In this document: positions 8,683 to 18,675 of the stretch, piece by piece
How positions within the stretch are numbered: the first letter of the stretch is position 1
Layout of the letters: each line of letters starts with the position of its first letter
Source of the DNA: an uncultured Flavobacteriales bacterium
GTDB taxonomy: Bacteria; Bacteroidota; Bacteroidia; Flavobacteriales_E; Vicingaceae
DNA length: 64,000 nucleotides
Assembly (NCBI GenBank): GCA_905479995.1
Contig: CAJQON010000015.1
Span: 124,001-188,000, forward strand
Direction of reading: 5' to 3'
Made by a program: the position numbers and the translations under genes
Notes under the pieces: generated by a model
Told to the model about the DNA's origin: nothing
What the model saw: the letters and a program-made list of their open reading frames with translations, nothing else
Databases searched by the model: none

Positions 8683-9548
8683 TGAAAAAAAAGAATAGCA
8701 TATTAATAGCCGTTGGTATTTTACTAGCGGCTATTTTTATTTATTACCAGCTCAGGTTTAATCATTATAAAGTGATGTCTGGAGGGATGCAGAATACGTT
8801 GTTGAAAGGAGATGTAATTCTGATAGATAAGCATTTTGATGAGGTAGAGACCAACCAAATTTTTGTTTTTTTTAAAAGTGTAAATGAAGAAGAACAAGAG
8901 GTTTGTAGTAGAGTCGTTGGTTTGCCTGGGGATGAAATTAAATTGGAAAATGCAATTTTATACCTAAACAATAAGGAAGAAAAAAATGAATATGTTTTGC
9001 ATGAATATAACGTTGTTGCTCCTATAGGGTTGAATAAAGACACGTTATTTAAAGATGGAATAGATGCTTCTTTGTTGTTGATTTTAGACGATTTTGGAAA
9101 CTATCAAATAACCCTTTCTGAACAAGATTATAATCTATTTAGAAAATTAAAGTTTGTTCAAAAAGTAGAACAAATTATTCATCCAACGGCATATCAATAC
9201 AAGCGAAATGAATTGTTTATCTTTCCGAATAATGGCAAGTACAATTGGAGTAAAGATAATTTCGGACCAATTACCGTTCCTCAAAAGGATGTTACAATTA
9301 AACTAAATAAAGACAATTTACCGTTGTATAAAAGTATTATCGAAATAGCTGAAAACAGTTTAATTACGATAAGCGAAAAAGGAATAATGTTGCAGAATAA
9401 ATTACTTGATGAATACACTTTTAAACAGAACTATTATTGGGTAATGAGTGATAATAGAGATAATGCAATAGATTCGAGGTATTATGGTTTTGTTGCAGCA
9501 GATAAATTGATAGGCGTATATACTGCTTCATTATACTCCGATAATTAA
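8682..9548 (+). CDS. Signal peptidase I paralogue lacking both catalytic residues
   Basis: A 288-residue S26-fold protein with one N-terminal membrane span. The nucleophile box, [12 protein letters not shown] in its neighbours, is [12 protein letters not shown] here, so Gly replaces the catalytic Ser. The Lys box, [11 protein letters not shown] in its neighbours, is [11 protein letters not shown], so Ser replaces the general-base Lys. Box E persists as [16 protein letters not shown]. The frame is intact and sits between two active-looking paralogues with one-base and 8-base junctions, so it is maintained rather than decaying. It may be a regulatory or binding pseudo-protease; that role is inference. 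Confidence 0.85.
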   Translation: MKKKNSILIAVGILLAAIFIYYQLRFNHYKVMSGGMQNTLLKGDVILIDKHFDEVETNQIFVFFKSVNEEEQEVCSRVVGLPGDEIKLENAILYLNNKEEKNEYVLHEYNVVAPIGLNKDTLFKDGIDASLLLILDDFGNYQITLSEQDYNLFRKLKFVQKVEQIIHPTAYQYKRNELFIFPNNGKYNWSKDNFGPITVPQKDVTIKLNKDNLPLYKSIIEIAENSLITISEKGIMLQNKLLDEYTFKQNYYWVMSDNRDNAIDSRYYGFVAADKLIGVYTASLYSDN

Positions 9549-9556
9549 TTGAAAAA

Positions 9557-10615
9557 TTGAAAATCCAAAAATCACATATTAAACAATGGTTAAAAGCAAT
9601 GCTTTTTGCAATACTAACTGTAATTTTTATAAAATCTTTTGTGGTTTGGATTTACATGGTGCCAACTAGCTCAATGGAAAAAACCTTATTGCCAGGCGAT
9701 TTAATTCTAGTAAACAAATTTAGTTATGGTATTCGATTGCCAATTACACCATTAACCTTTCCATTAAGTCATCAAAAATTACCTTTTAATGAAGAGGTAA
9801 ATTCCTATTTAGATTTTATTCAATTGCCATATTTCAGGTTGTTTAGTTCTGAAGTAGAACAAAATGATGTGGTAGTTTTTAATTACCCAATGCAAACTGA
9901 TTTTCCAGTAGACCACAGAAGTTTTTACATTAAACGTTGTGTTGGATTACCGGGAGATACGCTGAAGATTAATGCCAAGCAAGTTCTTATAAATAATAAG
10001 GCTTTGGCATTTCCAAAAAAAGTAGCTTTTGATTATAATGTTCAAACAGGTATAGAATTAAATTATGATACTTTATTGAAATATGATGTTACTGAAGGAA
10101 GTCGGATTTCTGGAACTAGAAGATGGCAATTGACGCTTTCAGATAGTTCAAAAAATAGATTAGAAGCCTTGGATTATGTACACTCTATTGTTCCTTTAAA
10201 TATTAATAAAGACAATTATGCGACTTACATTTTTCCTTATCATAAACATTACAATTGGAATGTAGATTATTATGGCCCATTGATAATTCCTAAGGCTGGA
10301 GCAACAGTTAAGCTAGACAGTAATAGTATTCATTTATATAAACGAATAATTGAGCAATACGAAGAAAATGAATTGAGCTGGGAAGGAAATTCTATAACTA
10401 TTAATGGCATTGAAACAGATCACTATATCTTTAAAATGAATTATTATTTTATGATGGGAGATAACCGGCATAAAAGTTCCGATTCGCGCTTTTGGGGATT
10501 TGTTCCAGAAAACCATGTTATAGGTAAAGCAACTACAGTTTTGTTTTCGGTTAATAAAAATTCAGATGCTGAAAGTAACTATCGTTGGGAACGTTTTTTT
10601 AGTGGAATATATTAA
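9557..10615 (+). CDS. Signal peptidase I, third tandem copy
   Basis: A 352-residue S26 signal peptidase with one N-terminal anchor (about residues 14-33). The catalytic Ser is in [12 protein letters not shown] and the Lys is in [11 protein letters not shown]. Box E reads [17 protein letters not shown]. It lacks the multi-span N-terminal region of the first copy. The start is TTG at 9557; the first in-frame ATG is residue 15 and would cut into the anchor. Eight bases separate it from the inactive middle copy, so the three were made by tandem duplication and are probably co-transcribed. Confidence 0.9.
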   Translation: MKIQKSHIKQWLKAMLFAILTVIFIKSFVVWIYMVPTSSMEKTLLPGDLILVNKFSYGIRLPITPLTFPLSHQKLPFNEEVNSYLDFIQLPYFRLFSSEVEQNDVVVFNYPMQTDFPVDHRSFYIKRCVGLPGDTLKINAKQVLINNKALAFPKKVAFDYNVQTGIELNYDTLLKYDVTEGSRISGTRRWQLTLSDSSKNRLEALDYVHSIVPLNINKDNYATYIFPYHKHYNWNVDYYGPLIIPKAGATVKLDSNSIHLYKRIIEQYEENELSWEGNSITINGIETDHYIFKMNYYFMMGDNRHKSSDSRFWGFVPENHVIGKATTVLFSVNKNSDAESNYRWERFFSGIY

Positions 10616-10623
10616 TCTAGCTC

Positions 10624-11631
10624 ATGAAAAAAACAACCATTAGCATAGTGATGCCAGTTAAAAATACCGCCCAATTTTTAGAAGAATGTTTAGATTCTAT
10701 AATTAGTCAAACTAGGAATGATTGGGAATTGCTGGCTGTTAATGATCATTCTACTGATGCAAGCCTTGATGTTTTAACCCGCTATGCTGAAAAGGATGCT
10801 AGAATAAAAGTGTTTAACAATAAAGGCAACGGAATTATTCCTGCTTTGCAATTGGCTTATTCAAAAAGTTCTGGCAATTTAATAACGAGAATGGATTCTG
10901 ACGATATAATGAAGCCGGATAAGCTACAAGACTTGAGTGCTGATTTGGAACATAATGGTGAAGGGCATGTTGCCTTGGGATTGGTAAAATATTTTTCTGA
11001 AGATGGAATACGAGATGGTTTTGCACGCTACGAAACTTGGTTAAATGGTTTAATTGCTAATGGCAATAACTTTACTGAAATATACAAAGAGTGTGTTATT
11101 CCTTCACCTTGCTGGATGATGCACCGCTCTGACTTTGATAGCTGCGGAGGATTTAATTCAGAAGTATATCCAGAAGATTACGATTTGGTATTTCGCTGGT
11201 ATCAAAACAACATAACATGCATAGCAAACAATAAGGTTTTACACCTTTGGAGAGATTATCCAACCAGAACATCGCGCACCGATGAGCATTATGCCGATGC
11301 CAGTTTTATTGAAATTAAAACCAACTACTTTTTAAAACTAGATTATAATACGGCTAAAAATTTAGTGGTTTGGGGGGCTGGTAAAAAAGGAAAGTTTGTG
11401 GCAGAATTGCTGCTAAAAAACAACATTCCTTTTCAATGGGTGTGCGACAACCCCAATAAAATAGGAAAGGACATTTACGGTCAACGTTTATTGTCTTTTA
11501 CAGCTTTAAATGAATTAGAAAACACGCAGAGTATTGTAACTGTAGCAAACCCTAAAGCTCAAACTGAAATTAAAAAATTCTTTACAACAAAAGGGGAAGA
11601 GCTCATAACAGATTATGTTTTATTTTGTTGA
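10624..11631 (+). CDS. Family 2 glycosyltransferase with C-terminal Rossmann-like segment
   Basis: A 335-residue protein. Residues 1-230 form a GT-A glycosyltransferase with ISIVMPVKN, VNDHSTDAS and the metal-binding RMDSDD; YPEDYDLVFRW fits the later catalytic region. Residues 255-335 (LVVWGAGKKGKFVAELL) look like a nucleotide-binding Rossmann segment of the kind fused to some sugar-modifying transferases. Its substrate cannot be told. It starts 8 bp after the signal peptidase cluster and overlaps the convergent TPR gene by 12 bp. Confidence 0.85.
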   Translation: MKKTTISIVMPVKNTAQFLEECLDSIISQTRNDWELLAVNDHSTDASLDVLTRYAEKDARIKVFNNKGNGIIPALQLAYSKSSGNLITRMDSDDIMKPDKLQDLSADLEHNGEGHVALGLVKYFSEDGIRDGFARYETWLNGLIANGNNFTEIYKECVIPSPCWMMHRSDFDSCGGFNSEVYPEDYDLVFRWYQNNITCIANNKVLHLWRDYPTRTSRTDEHYADASFIEIKTNYFLKLDYNTAKNLVVWGAGKKGKFVAELLLKNNIPFQWVCDNPNKIGKDIYGQRLLSFTALNELENTQSIVTVANPKAQTEIKKFFTTKGEELITDYVLFC

Positions 11632-12618
11632 CTTTTTAGATAATTTAAAGCGTAGCACTAACAAAATAATTAACAAGACTCCACCAAACAAGTACCAAAT
11701 TAAGTTGTTCGATTCCTTTTCTTTAAACTTAGGTAGTTCTTCTTTAGCTACAAATACATCAGAAATAATGGGAAGAAGTGTGTCTGAAGAACTTTCTAAG
11801 CTATCCAAATATGTTGTTTCAATAGGGGTTAAAACTAACCTCACCTTAGCCAATCTTTTGTTAATAATTGGTGCCAAATCGGGGTCGTAACGTTGGGCCA
11901 ACAAATAAGTGCCCGAAGCATTATTAAGGTCCACACTTAGGCTATACAAATCGGCTAATTGTAACAATAACTGAGCAACAACTTTGTTTTTTGGTTTCAC
12001 AAAATACATCCGTTCACGAAGCTGATACTCTATTCCAATTGCCAAGCGCTGTCGAGCATAATTGTCGTTTAAAATAGTTGTTGGAATAGAATCATTACCA
12101 ATAGTATGACCCAAAACAGTATTGTTTTTTAACCAATTTGCATCATTATTAATGGCCATTTGGGCTTCTAAAATTTTTAAATGAATCCATTCTGACTCCA
12201 TGTGAGAGCTAGGGTTTATTTCTAGCCCTTTTTTGGTCCAATAGTAAGCAGAGTCATTGTTTCCTTTTAGTTCGTAAGCTACACCAAGATTGGAATAAAT
12301 GCTATAGCTGTCACCTCCACGTTGTTGCACTTTTTCTAGAATAGTGATAGCAGAATCTAGCTGGTTGTTATAGATGAGGTAAATAGATAAATTAATAAAA
12401 TCCCAATTGCTACTGTCTTTTTCCAGCTTAATCGTAAGCTCTTTTAATTTTTTATCTATTTCAGTTTGAGATAATTTTGGTCTTATACTACTTATAAACT
12501 TTATTGGATAATCATAACTTGTTTTTTCTCCAAAAACATTAAACCCCGAACCATTTATGCAAGCAAAAGAAGTAGAGCTAATAGTTAAGAAGAGAAGAGT
12601 TTGAATAAAGTATTTCAT
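11620..12618 (-). CDS. Exported TPR protein with C-terminal membrane anchor
   Basis: A 332-residue protein with a signal peptide (1-20, ending SFAC, which could also be a lipobox Cys). Tetratricopeptide-like helices run from about 45 to 260 (e.g. YSNLGVAYELKGNNDSAYY), and one C-terminal membrane span (about 303-322) is followed by a basic tail. The layout suggests a periplasmic scaffold tied to the membrane. No enzymatic motif is seen, and the partner is unknown. Confidence 0.7.
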   Translation of the reverse strand: MKYFIQTLLFLTISSTSFACINGSGFNVFGEKTSYDYPIKFISSIRPKLSQTEIDKKLKELTIKLEKDSSNWDFINLSIYLIYNNQLDSAITILEKVQQRGGDSYSIYSNLGVAYELKGNNDSAYYWTKKGLEINPSSHMESEWIHLKILEAQMAINNDANWLKNNTVLGHTIGNDSIPTTILNDNYARQRLAIGIEYQLRERMYFVKPKNKVVAQLLLQLADLYSLSVDLNNASGTYLLAQRYDPDLAPIINKRLAKVRLVLTPIETTYLDSLESSSDTLLPIISDVFVAKEELPKFKEKESNNLIWYLFGGVLLIILLVLRFKLSKKSTK

Positions 12619-12651
12619 AAGTGCAGTTTTTTAGATAACTAAATATAGCAA

Positions 12652-13893
12652 TTATTTATTGGCAATACTCTCCGAAATAATCCAAGCGCCCGTCCAAGCA
12701 GCCTGAAAGTTAAAACCACCTGTTAAAGCATCAATATCTAAGACTTCTCCGGCCAAGTATAAGTTTTGAACCACTTTGCTTTCCATGGTTTTAAAATTAA
12801 CCTCGTTTAGCTTAACTCCACCACAGCTTACAAATTCTTGCTTAAAAGTAGTTTTTCCTTTAGAGTGGTAAACATCTCGTAAAATAACTTCAGTTAATTT
12901 GTTGAGGTGAGCCTTGCTCAAGTCTGCCCATTTCATTTCGGTAGTAATTTGGGCTTTATTAATGAGGTATAGCTTTAGTTTTTTTGGTACATCCAAATCA
13001 AATTGGTTGATTACTTTCTTCGCGCCAAATTGAGTTCTACAATCATTGAAAAAACTCTTTAACGTATCATCATCAAATGCTGGTTGCCAGTTTACGCTAA
13101 AATCGAATTCATAATTTTTATCACTCAAAAAACGAGCTCCCCAAGAAGACAGTTTTAATACTCCGGGACCGCTAACACCCCAATGTGTAACTAGTAAAGG
13201 GCCTTGCTCTTCATATTTACTACCTAAAATTTTAATTTCTACCTCACTTACCAAGCCTTGTAAGGCCAAAATATCGTTTCCTGGTAAGTTAAAGGTAAAT
13301 AGCGAAGGGGTGGGAGGAATAATGCTGTGCCCCAATTCAGCAATAAAATTGTAGCCTTCAATTTTGTTGAAACCTCCAGTAGCAATTACTAAATTGGTAC
13401 AAGCAAGCGTTTTATTTTCTAATTGGACACTAAATTCGTTGTTAACTTTTGTAATGGTTTCTACTTTAGATTGGTATTTAACTTCAATGTTGTATCGGTT
13501 AAGCTCACGCGAAAAACAATCAATGATAGTTTGTGAATCATCTGTAGTTGGAAACATTCTTCCATCGTCCTCAATTTTTAACTCAATACCTTTGTTGGCA
13601 AACCATTCTATAGTATCACCTGGTTGAAATTGATGAAAAGGTCCAAGTAATTCTCTGTTTCCTCTTGGGTAAAATTTCACCAACTCTTTTGGTTCAAAAC
13701 AAGCATGGGTAACATTACACCTTCCACCACCCGAAACTTTAACTTTAGAAAGCAGTTTTGTCGATTTTTCTAAGACGACCACTTTTAATTCAGGGTTTTT
13801 GGCAGCAATGTTTATGGCAGCAAAAATTCCTGCAGCGCCACCTCCAACAATTATAGTATGGTAGGTATGATTTTTATTTTGTAAGGACTCCAT
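12652..13893 (-). CDS. HI0933/YhiN-family FAD-dependent oxidoreductase
   Basis: A 413-residue flavoprotein. The FAD-binding GGGAAGIFAAINIA is at residues 17-30, VSGGGRCNVTHA follows near 54, and the C-terminal GEVLDIDALTGGFNFQAAW closes the FAD site. This is the BaiN/YhiN/HI0933 family, whose members include bile-acid-modifying enzymes but whose usual substrate is unknown. Its neighbours give no pathway clue. Confidence 0.85.
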   Translation of the reverse strand: MESLQNKNHTYHTIIVGGGAAGIFAAINIAAKNPELKVVVLEKSTKLLSKVKVSGGGRCNVTHACFEPKELVKFYPRGNRELLGPFHQFQPGDTIEWFANKGIELKIEDDGRMFPTTDDSQTIIDCFSRELNRYNIEVKYQSKVETITKVNNEFSVQLENKTLACTNLVIATGGFNKIEGYNFIAELGHSIIPPTPSLFTFNLPGNDILALQGLVSEVEIKILGSKYEEQGPLLVTHWGVSGPGVLKLSSWGARFLSDKNYEFDFSVNWQPAFDDDTLKSFFNDCRTQFGAKKVINQFDLDVPKKLKLYLINKAQITTEMKWADLSKAHLNKLTEVILRDVYHSKGKTTFKQEFVSCGGVKLNEVNFKTMESKVVQNLYLAGEVLDIDALTGGFNFQAAWTGAWIISESIANK

Positions 13894-14160
13894 TTGGTAA
13901 ATATAATATCAAAAAATGACCTTAGGGCTAACAAATTTGAAAGAAACCCTAGCTTAGTAATAAAAGATAGCATTTTAGTTTGAAGAGAAAAATAGTACAT
14001 TAAATATTGTTATACTGATCCTGTTGGAGAATTATATTGTGCAATTCGCTTTGAGGGAATAACTAAAGCTGTTAAGCTTTTATCATCATGGTATAATTTA
14101 AATTAAAAAGGCCCGTCTAAATTTAGACGGGCCTTTTTTTACACTAACTAAAAAACCAAA
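13894..14160. other. Intergenic gap with terminator and a short degenerate frame
   Basis: This 267-bp gap holds the palindromic terminator at 14108. On the plus strand, 13995-14105 is open for 36 codons (containing LYCAIRFEGITKAV) without a usual start. It may be a gene remnant or chance. Nothing else is recognised. Confidence 0.4.
14108..14135. terminator. Bidirectional terminator after the large T9SS gene
   Basis: A perfect 28-bp palindrome (aaggcccgtctaaa and its complement) with A and T runs on the two sides. It lies 25 bp beyond the stop of the minus-strand gene at 14161 and is a textbook intrinsic terminator in both directions. Confidence 0.9.
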
Positions 14161-17100
14161 TCACTTGATTACTAACTTTCTTGTAATAATTCCTTTATCC
14201 GAAGAAACCCTTAAGAAATATACTCCTTTAGTTTCACCAGTTAAGTCAATTGAATAATTACCTATTTGGTCGTTATCACTTAAATCTTGAGTAAATACTA
14301 CTCGACCTAATTGATCAAAAATATTTATTTCAATATTTTCACTTTTTAAATTAGATAGGTTAAGCGTAAAGGCTCCTTTACTTGGATTTGGATATACAGT
14401 AATACTTGAACTGTTGCTAAAGTCTGCTATTCCAACAGTTGCAATATTTGTGTTGAATACTGAAAAGTCTCCACAGTAGTTCACAACAACTAAGGTTACT
14501 AAATAACTACTATCTGTAGCATAAGTATGTGTAGGGTTTTGTTGGTTACTTGTGTTTCCATCACCAAAATCCCAGAACCATGTTACAGGATTTCCTGCAC
14601 TTGCATCAATAAATGTGGTAATAAAACCATTTACATTAAATGTAAAGTTTCCACCTAATGAATCACAAACATCCATAGTATCACATATAACATCTGTACC
14701 ACAATACGAGTATGCACTTAAACAAACAACGTAGGTAGAATCAACAGCATAAGTATGCGTTTGATTGTGACCAGTTACTACTGGAGAACCATCACCGAAA
14801 TCCCAAGAAACTGAATCTTCATGTGTAGTTGTTGTTGCATCAAAGTTTACGATACTATAGTTTGGTATAGTTGTAAAGTCAGCAGCAGCAGTTGTATCTA
14901 GAGTTGCTGATACTTCTGTTCTATAAGTTGAACAAGAAGTGTATCCATAGTGTATCTGTCCATTCCAGTTTCTAGTAGTAAAAAATGAACCACCAAACAC
15001 TGGAAGACCTCCACCTGCACCTTCTAAAATTTGTAGATCAGTATTAGAAACTAATACATCTCCTACACTTCCACCATTGGTGTAGTCAAGTCCTCCACTA
15101 GCAACAACACAAAAAGCATAGGTTTGTCCTGCAGGAATAGTAAGACCATTAAAATTAACTTGTAATGGTGTTGGAACTCCATTTCCAGAACTTGTAATAC
15201 TTGACGAGCCAACTAAAGTCCAAGCCGAAGAATTTGTTTCAGAACCAACCCAAGTACCTACTTTATAGTATACATCAACGTTTTGAGCTCCAGCATCTAA
15301 ATTACCATCAAAACCTGAAATAGGGATTGAATTAATTCCAACTACATCAAAAAAGTTAAGACTAGAACCATTTCCGCCTGAAAAAGGGGTTGATAAACTA
15401 TCTTCAATAATACCTGCAGCATATTGTAAGTAATAGGTGTTTTGAGTAGTAACTGAAGGTATTTGGAAAGAATTACCTGTTCCAACTACTTTACCACCAG
15501 CTATAGAGTCATACCATTCATAAACTACTCCTGGTAAAATTAAACCAGTAATTGTAGCAGTGTCACCATCACACCCAATACCATTAAATCCTATTGGTTG
15601 ATGTGGAATACCTATAAATGAATAAAGATCTGATGTATCGTTACTTAAATCTTGCTCACCTGTTAATGTTACATATCCATTTAGGTTGTAATTTAAACCT
15701 GTATAGGTGTTAATTGTTCCAATGGTTACAGTATCATATTCATTAAATAATAACGTATCATTATAATTTAACGATAAGCTTTGAACTAAATCACCAGTTA
15801 CATCAACATCTATGTTCATGTTAAAAATAGTGTCTCCCAAGTTTCTTACAATAACTGTAACTGGAGTAGTACTATCACCACAAACAACTGTTCCTGGCTC
15901 TAAGAAGCTAACAAAAGCTGCATTAAATAGGAGTGGAGTAAACTCATCTGCACCCATATCTACATTAGGACCCATTGGTCTAGTATCTCCGTCTATATCA
16001 TCTAAAATACCTACTGAATTATCACCCTTATCATTTAATAATAATGATGTTGCGTGTAAATCTGTTGTGCTTACAAAAATTGGATCTGTACTTCCAGATC
16101 TTCCATTCATTGTAGGTTGACCAGTTTTCCATAGTGCCATAGTTGCATAAACGTTAGGGCCATCATCAACAAAGTTGGTGTTTGAAGCTGGAGTCCAATA
16201 AATGTTGTAATCAACTACGTTTCTATTTAAAGTGATGTCATCTAATGACTCAAATGCGAAATCAGTTTCACTCATAAAAATGTTGTTTCTAATGTCCAAG
16301 TTGATCATGTCATTTACTCTAAATGCACCATTAGTTCCACTTGTATTATAAACAGTATTATGCCAAACATCTGTTTCCTCAATATCATCTAAGTAAAAAC
16401 CATTGTCCGAATTACTCGAAATCATATTGTTGGTAATTACACCTCTTGCTGTTGGGGTTGCATCAAAATTTGCATCAGAAAGGTATAATCCATAATCTGG
16501 AACTCCTATAGCGCTGTTGTAAGAAATGTCAAACATCATTAGATCAGTACAGTAAATACCATCTCCATTTACATTTCTAACATTTGTTATTGTAGTTCCA
16601 ATTATTTTAATAGAGTCTTGATCATCTATATATAAAGCGTAATCTTCTGGAGAATCAATGGTATTGTTTAAGAATGCATTTCCAATATTTCTTGATGCTG
16701 ATTGCCCTTCAAAATGAATTGCTTTTTCACCACCTTCAATAAAGCAATTTGAAACGGTAGTCCAATATGCATTTCTTCCTTCAGATGTTGAACTAGTTTC
16801 AGTATTTGAAGCAGATACTCCAATAGCATCAGACAATCCTGTTCCTAATGACATTTTTATAGCACAAGCTTCAATTGTATTGTACATTGCTGAATCTCTT
16901 AGCTGAACTCCATAAACATCTCTTGTTCCAGTATTTTCTAGGGTCATATTCTTAATGGTAACCCAGTCGGCACCATTTAAATATACATTACTAAAAGCAC
17001 CGTTTACTAAAGTAACTAATGCAGTATCTACTCCATCAACAGTTATTGTTGCATTAGTAGATGTACCTACAATTCTGTTTAAAATTAACCTTTCTGTGTA

Positions 17101-18165
17101 AGTTCCAGGGTTAACAGTAACAACTACATGAGAATCTACTCCGCAAGTATTGGCTGCATAAGCAAAATCATTAAATGTATTGAAACTTGCAGTTGCACCA
17201 CCAAGGGTGTAATTGCCTTTTAACGGTGTACATAAAATAACTTCTACTGTATCGTTTCCATTAGCAGAATCAGCAACTCTATTGGGGTTTGTTGACCATG
17301 CTTTTATGGTTGAAAATCCAGCTGGAAAATTGAATGAACCAATGTTTACTGGTGTAGCTGTAGTTGCATTTTGAACCAATGAACCTGCCCAGTTATAGGT
17401 TGTTTGAGGAACACCATCTACAGACCAATCTATATCTGCAGTAACCAATGTGTTTCCACCAAAGTTTTTTAAAGTTACATCAACAGGATTAACACCAATT
17501 GTAATTGGATTCATAGGGTTGTCTATTGAGATAACACCTGCATCATTTGGTAATATGTTTTCAACTAAGAAATCATCGATTGCCATATCTCCATAATAAT
17601 TGGTAGCAATTGTAGTTCCATTAAATCTAAATTTAACGTTTTTAGCTCCAACAAATGCACTTAAAGAAACCTTAGCTTGTAACCATGGATCCGTGGAAGC
17701 TCTTTGTTGTTGACCAGTTGCAGAAAAAATAGAAATCCATGCTCCCGTTCCTGTCGTATCAATCTCAAACGAAAGTGTTCCCATTGTAGAACCATACATA
17801 TGGTACCAAAATGAAACTTCTGGATTATTAGTTGCGCTAAAATCAAATGCTGGTGTTTCTAAAAATGCACTTCTTTTAGCACTACATGATGCTTCTAAAT
17901 ACATATAAAAGGATCCTGATGGAGTATGATCAAGATTTGGACCTGTTGATCCAGATCCTGTTGCGTTTACATCATTTGTCCAATCCATTTGGTCTCCTGC
18001 GGCATTTAACCAACCCGCTTCGAGCATTGTATAAGCTGGATCACAAGCAGTAGAACCTGTTGTTTCGTTTTCAAACCCATAATCATATGGGAAAGTTGAG
18101 ATTTGTGCATTGTACTGGGTAATGCTAATTACACCCAGCAAAGCAAATAGTAATAGTTTTTTCAT
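14161..18165 (-). CDS. Large T9SS-secreted protein with MAM-like, beta-helix and PKD domains
   Basis: A 1334-residue surface or secreted protein. After a signal peptide (ending ITQYNAQ), residues 25-205 form a MAM/jelly-roll-like module (YMYLEASC, WYHMYGSTMG, GDMAIDDF). Residues 330-745 look like a right-handed parallel beta-helix with many N/D/I turns (e.g. NNMISSNSDNGFYLDD). An Ig-like CARDB-type stretch follows. Two PKD domains carry VSWDFGDGSP and WFWDFGDGNTSN. The last 75 residues are a type A T9SS sorting domain (YPNPSKGAFTL, then GVYFLRVSSDKG and TRKLVIK). The MAM-like module resembles one in the subtilase at 23481. Role as adhesin or glycan binder is inferred. Confidence 0.85.
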   Translation of the reverse strand: MKKLLLFALLGVISITQYNAQISTFPYDYGFENETTGSTACDPAYTMLEAGWLNAAGDQMDWTNDVNATGSGSTGPNLDHTPSGSFYMYLEASCSAKRSAFLETPAFDFSATNNPEVSFWYHMYGSTMGTLSFEIDTTGTGAWISIFSATGQQQRASTDPWLQAKVSLSAFVGAKNVKFRFNGTTIATNYYGDMAIDDFLVENILPNDAGVISIDNPMNPITIGVNPVDVTLKNFGGNTLVTADIDWSVDGVPQTTYNWAGSLVQNATTATPVNIGSFNFPAGFSTIKAWSTNPNRVADSANGNDTVEVILCTPLKGNYTLGGATASFNTFNDFAYAANTCGVDSHVVVTVNPGTYTERLILNRIVGTSTNATITVDGVDTALVTLVNGAFSNVYLNGADWVTIKNMTLENTGTRDVYGVQLRDSAMYNTIEACAIKMSLGTGLSDAIGVSASNTETSSTSEGRNAYWTTVSNCFIEGGEKAIHFEGQSASRNIGNAFLNNTIDSPEDYALYIDDQDSIKIIGTTITNVRNVNGDGIYCTDLMMFDISYNSAIGVPDYGLYLSDANFDATPTARGVITNNMISSNSDNGFYLDDIEETDVWHNTVYNTSGTNGAFRVNDMINLDIRNNIFMSETDFAFESLDDITLNRNVVDYNIYWTPASNTNFVDDGPNVYATMALWKTGQPTMNGRSGSTDPIFVSTTDLHATSLLLNDKGDNSVGILDDIDGDTRPMGPNVDMGADEFTPLLFNAAFVSFLEPGTVVCGDSTTPVTVIVRNLGDTIFNMNIDVDVTGDLVQSLSLNYNDTLLFNEYDTVTIGTINTYTGLNYNLNGYVTLTGEQDLSNDTSDLYSFIGIPHQPIGFNGIGCDGDTATITGLILPGVVYEWYDSIAGGKVVGTGNSFQIPSVTTQNTYYLQYAAGIIEDSLSTPFSGGNGSSLNFFDVVGINSIPISGFDGNLDAGAQNVDVYYKVGTWVGSETNSSAWTLVGSSSITSSGNGVPTPLQVNFNGLTIPAGQTYAFCVVASGGLDYTNGGSVGDVLVSNTDLQILEGAGGGLPVFGGSFFTTRNWNGQIHYGYTSCSTYRTEVSATLDTTAAADFTTIPNYSIVNFDATTTTHEDSVSWDFGDGSPVVTGHNQTHTYAVDSTYVVCLSAYSYCGTDVICDTMDVCDSLGGNFTFNVNGFITTFIDASAGNPVTWFWDFGDGNTSNQQNPTHTYATDSSYLVTLVVVNYCGDFSVFNTNIATVGIADFSNSSSITVYPNPSKGAFTLNLSNLKSENIEINIFDQLGRVVFTQDLSDNDQIGNYSIDLTGETKGVYFLRVSSDKGIITRKLVIK

Positions 18166-18675
18166 GAGATTTAATTTAATTGATAAGGATTTTATTTAGA
18201 ATGAATTACCGAAGTAATATTATTGATAGGTAAAGGTTTTTTGTTGACTAAAAATGTACCCCTTTGAAAAGAGAAGTAGGTATTAGTTGTAAAAGAGCTA
18301 TTTAAGTTTATACATACCATTATGGTACAAAAGTAGGTTGACACCCAATTTTAATCGACTCTGCCTATAAGGTCGAGCCAAATTTTTATTCAAGTTAAGA
18401 TGGAGTTATATTATTTATCGGTGGATGTTGAAATAAATACGATGACTTTATTGTTGTTGGATATATAACAGTTTTATCGAAAAATGTTAAGCCTATAAAG
18501 TCGAACTAAGTTGTTAAATTAAGTAAAGATGGAGCTGTGTTATTTGTCGATGAGGGAGAAAGAAAATACGATGATTGTGTTTTCATTGGATTCATAAATT
18601 TTTAGACATATAAAATCTTTAGCCTATGAAGTCGGACTTTTTAGTTGTGCAGAATTAATAGGGTAGGCGATTAAA
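18166..18675. repeat. 510-bp gene-free stretch with degenerate ~130-bp direct repeats
   Basis: Copies begin at 18363, 18491 and 18622 (gcctataaggtcg, gcctataaagtcg, gcctatgaagtcg), spaced 128 and 131 bp; the third is cut at about 18645. Within the units aagatggag, atttatcg or atttgtcg, and aaatacgatga recur in register. In one frame both full units read like KDG(V/A)(I/V)LF followed by KYDD, but stops interrupt, so they may be decayed coding repeats. 18166-18360 shows nothing clear. Confidence 0.55.

Noticed and set aside
13995-14105. Short plus-strand frame containing LYCAIRFEGITKAV
   Set aside because: It is only 36 codons long, has no usual start and no coupling to neighbours; it could be a remnant but is not called as a gene.
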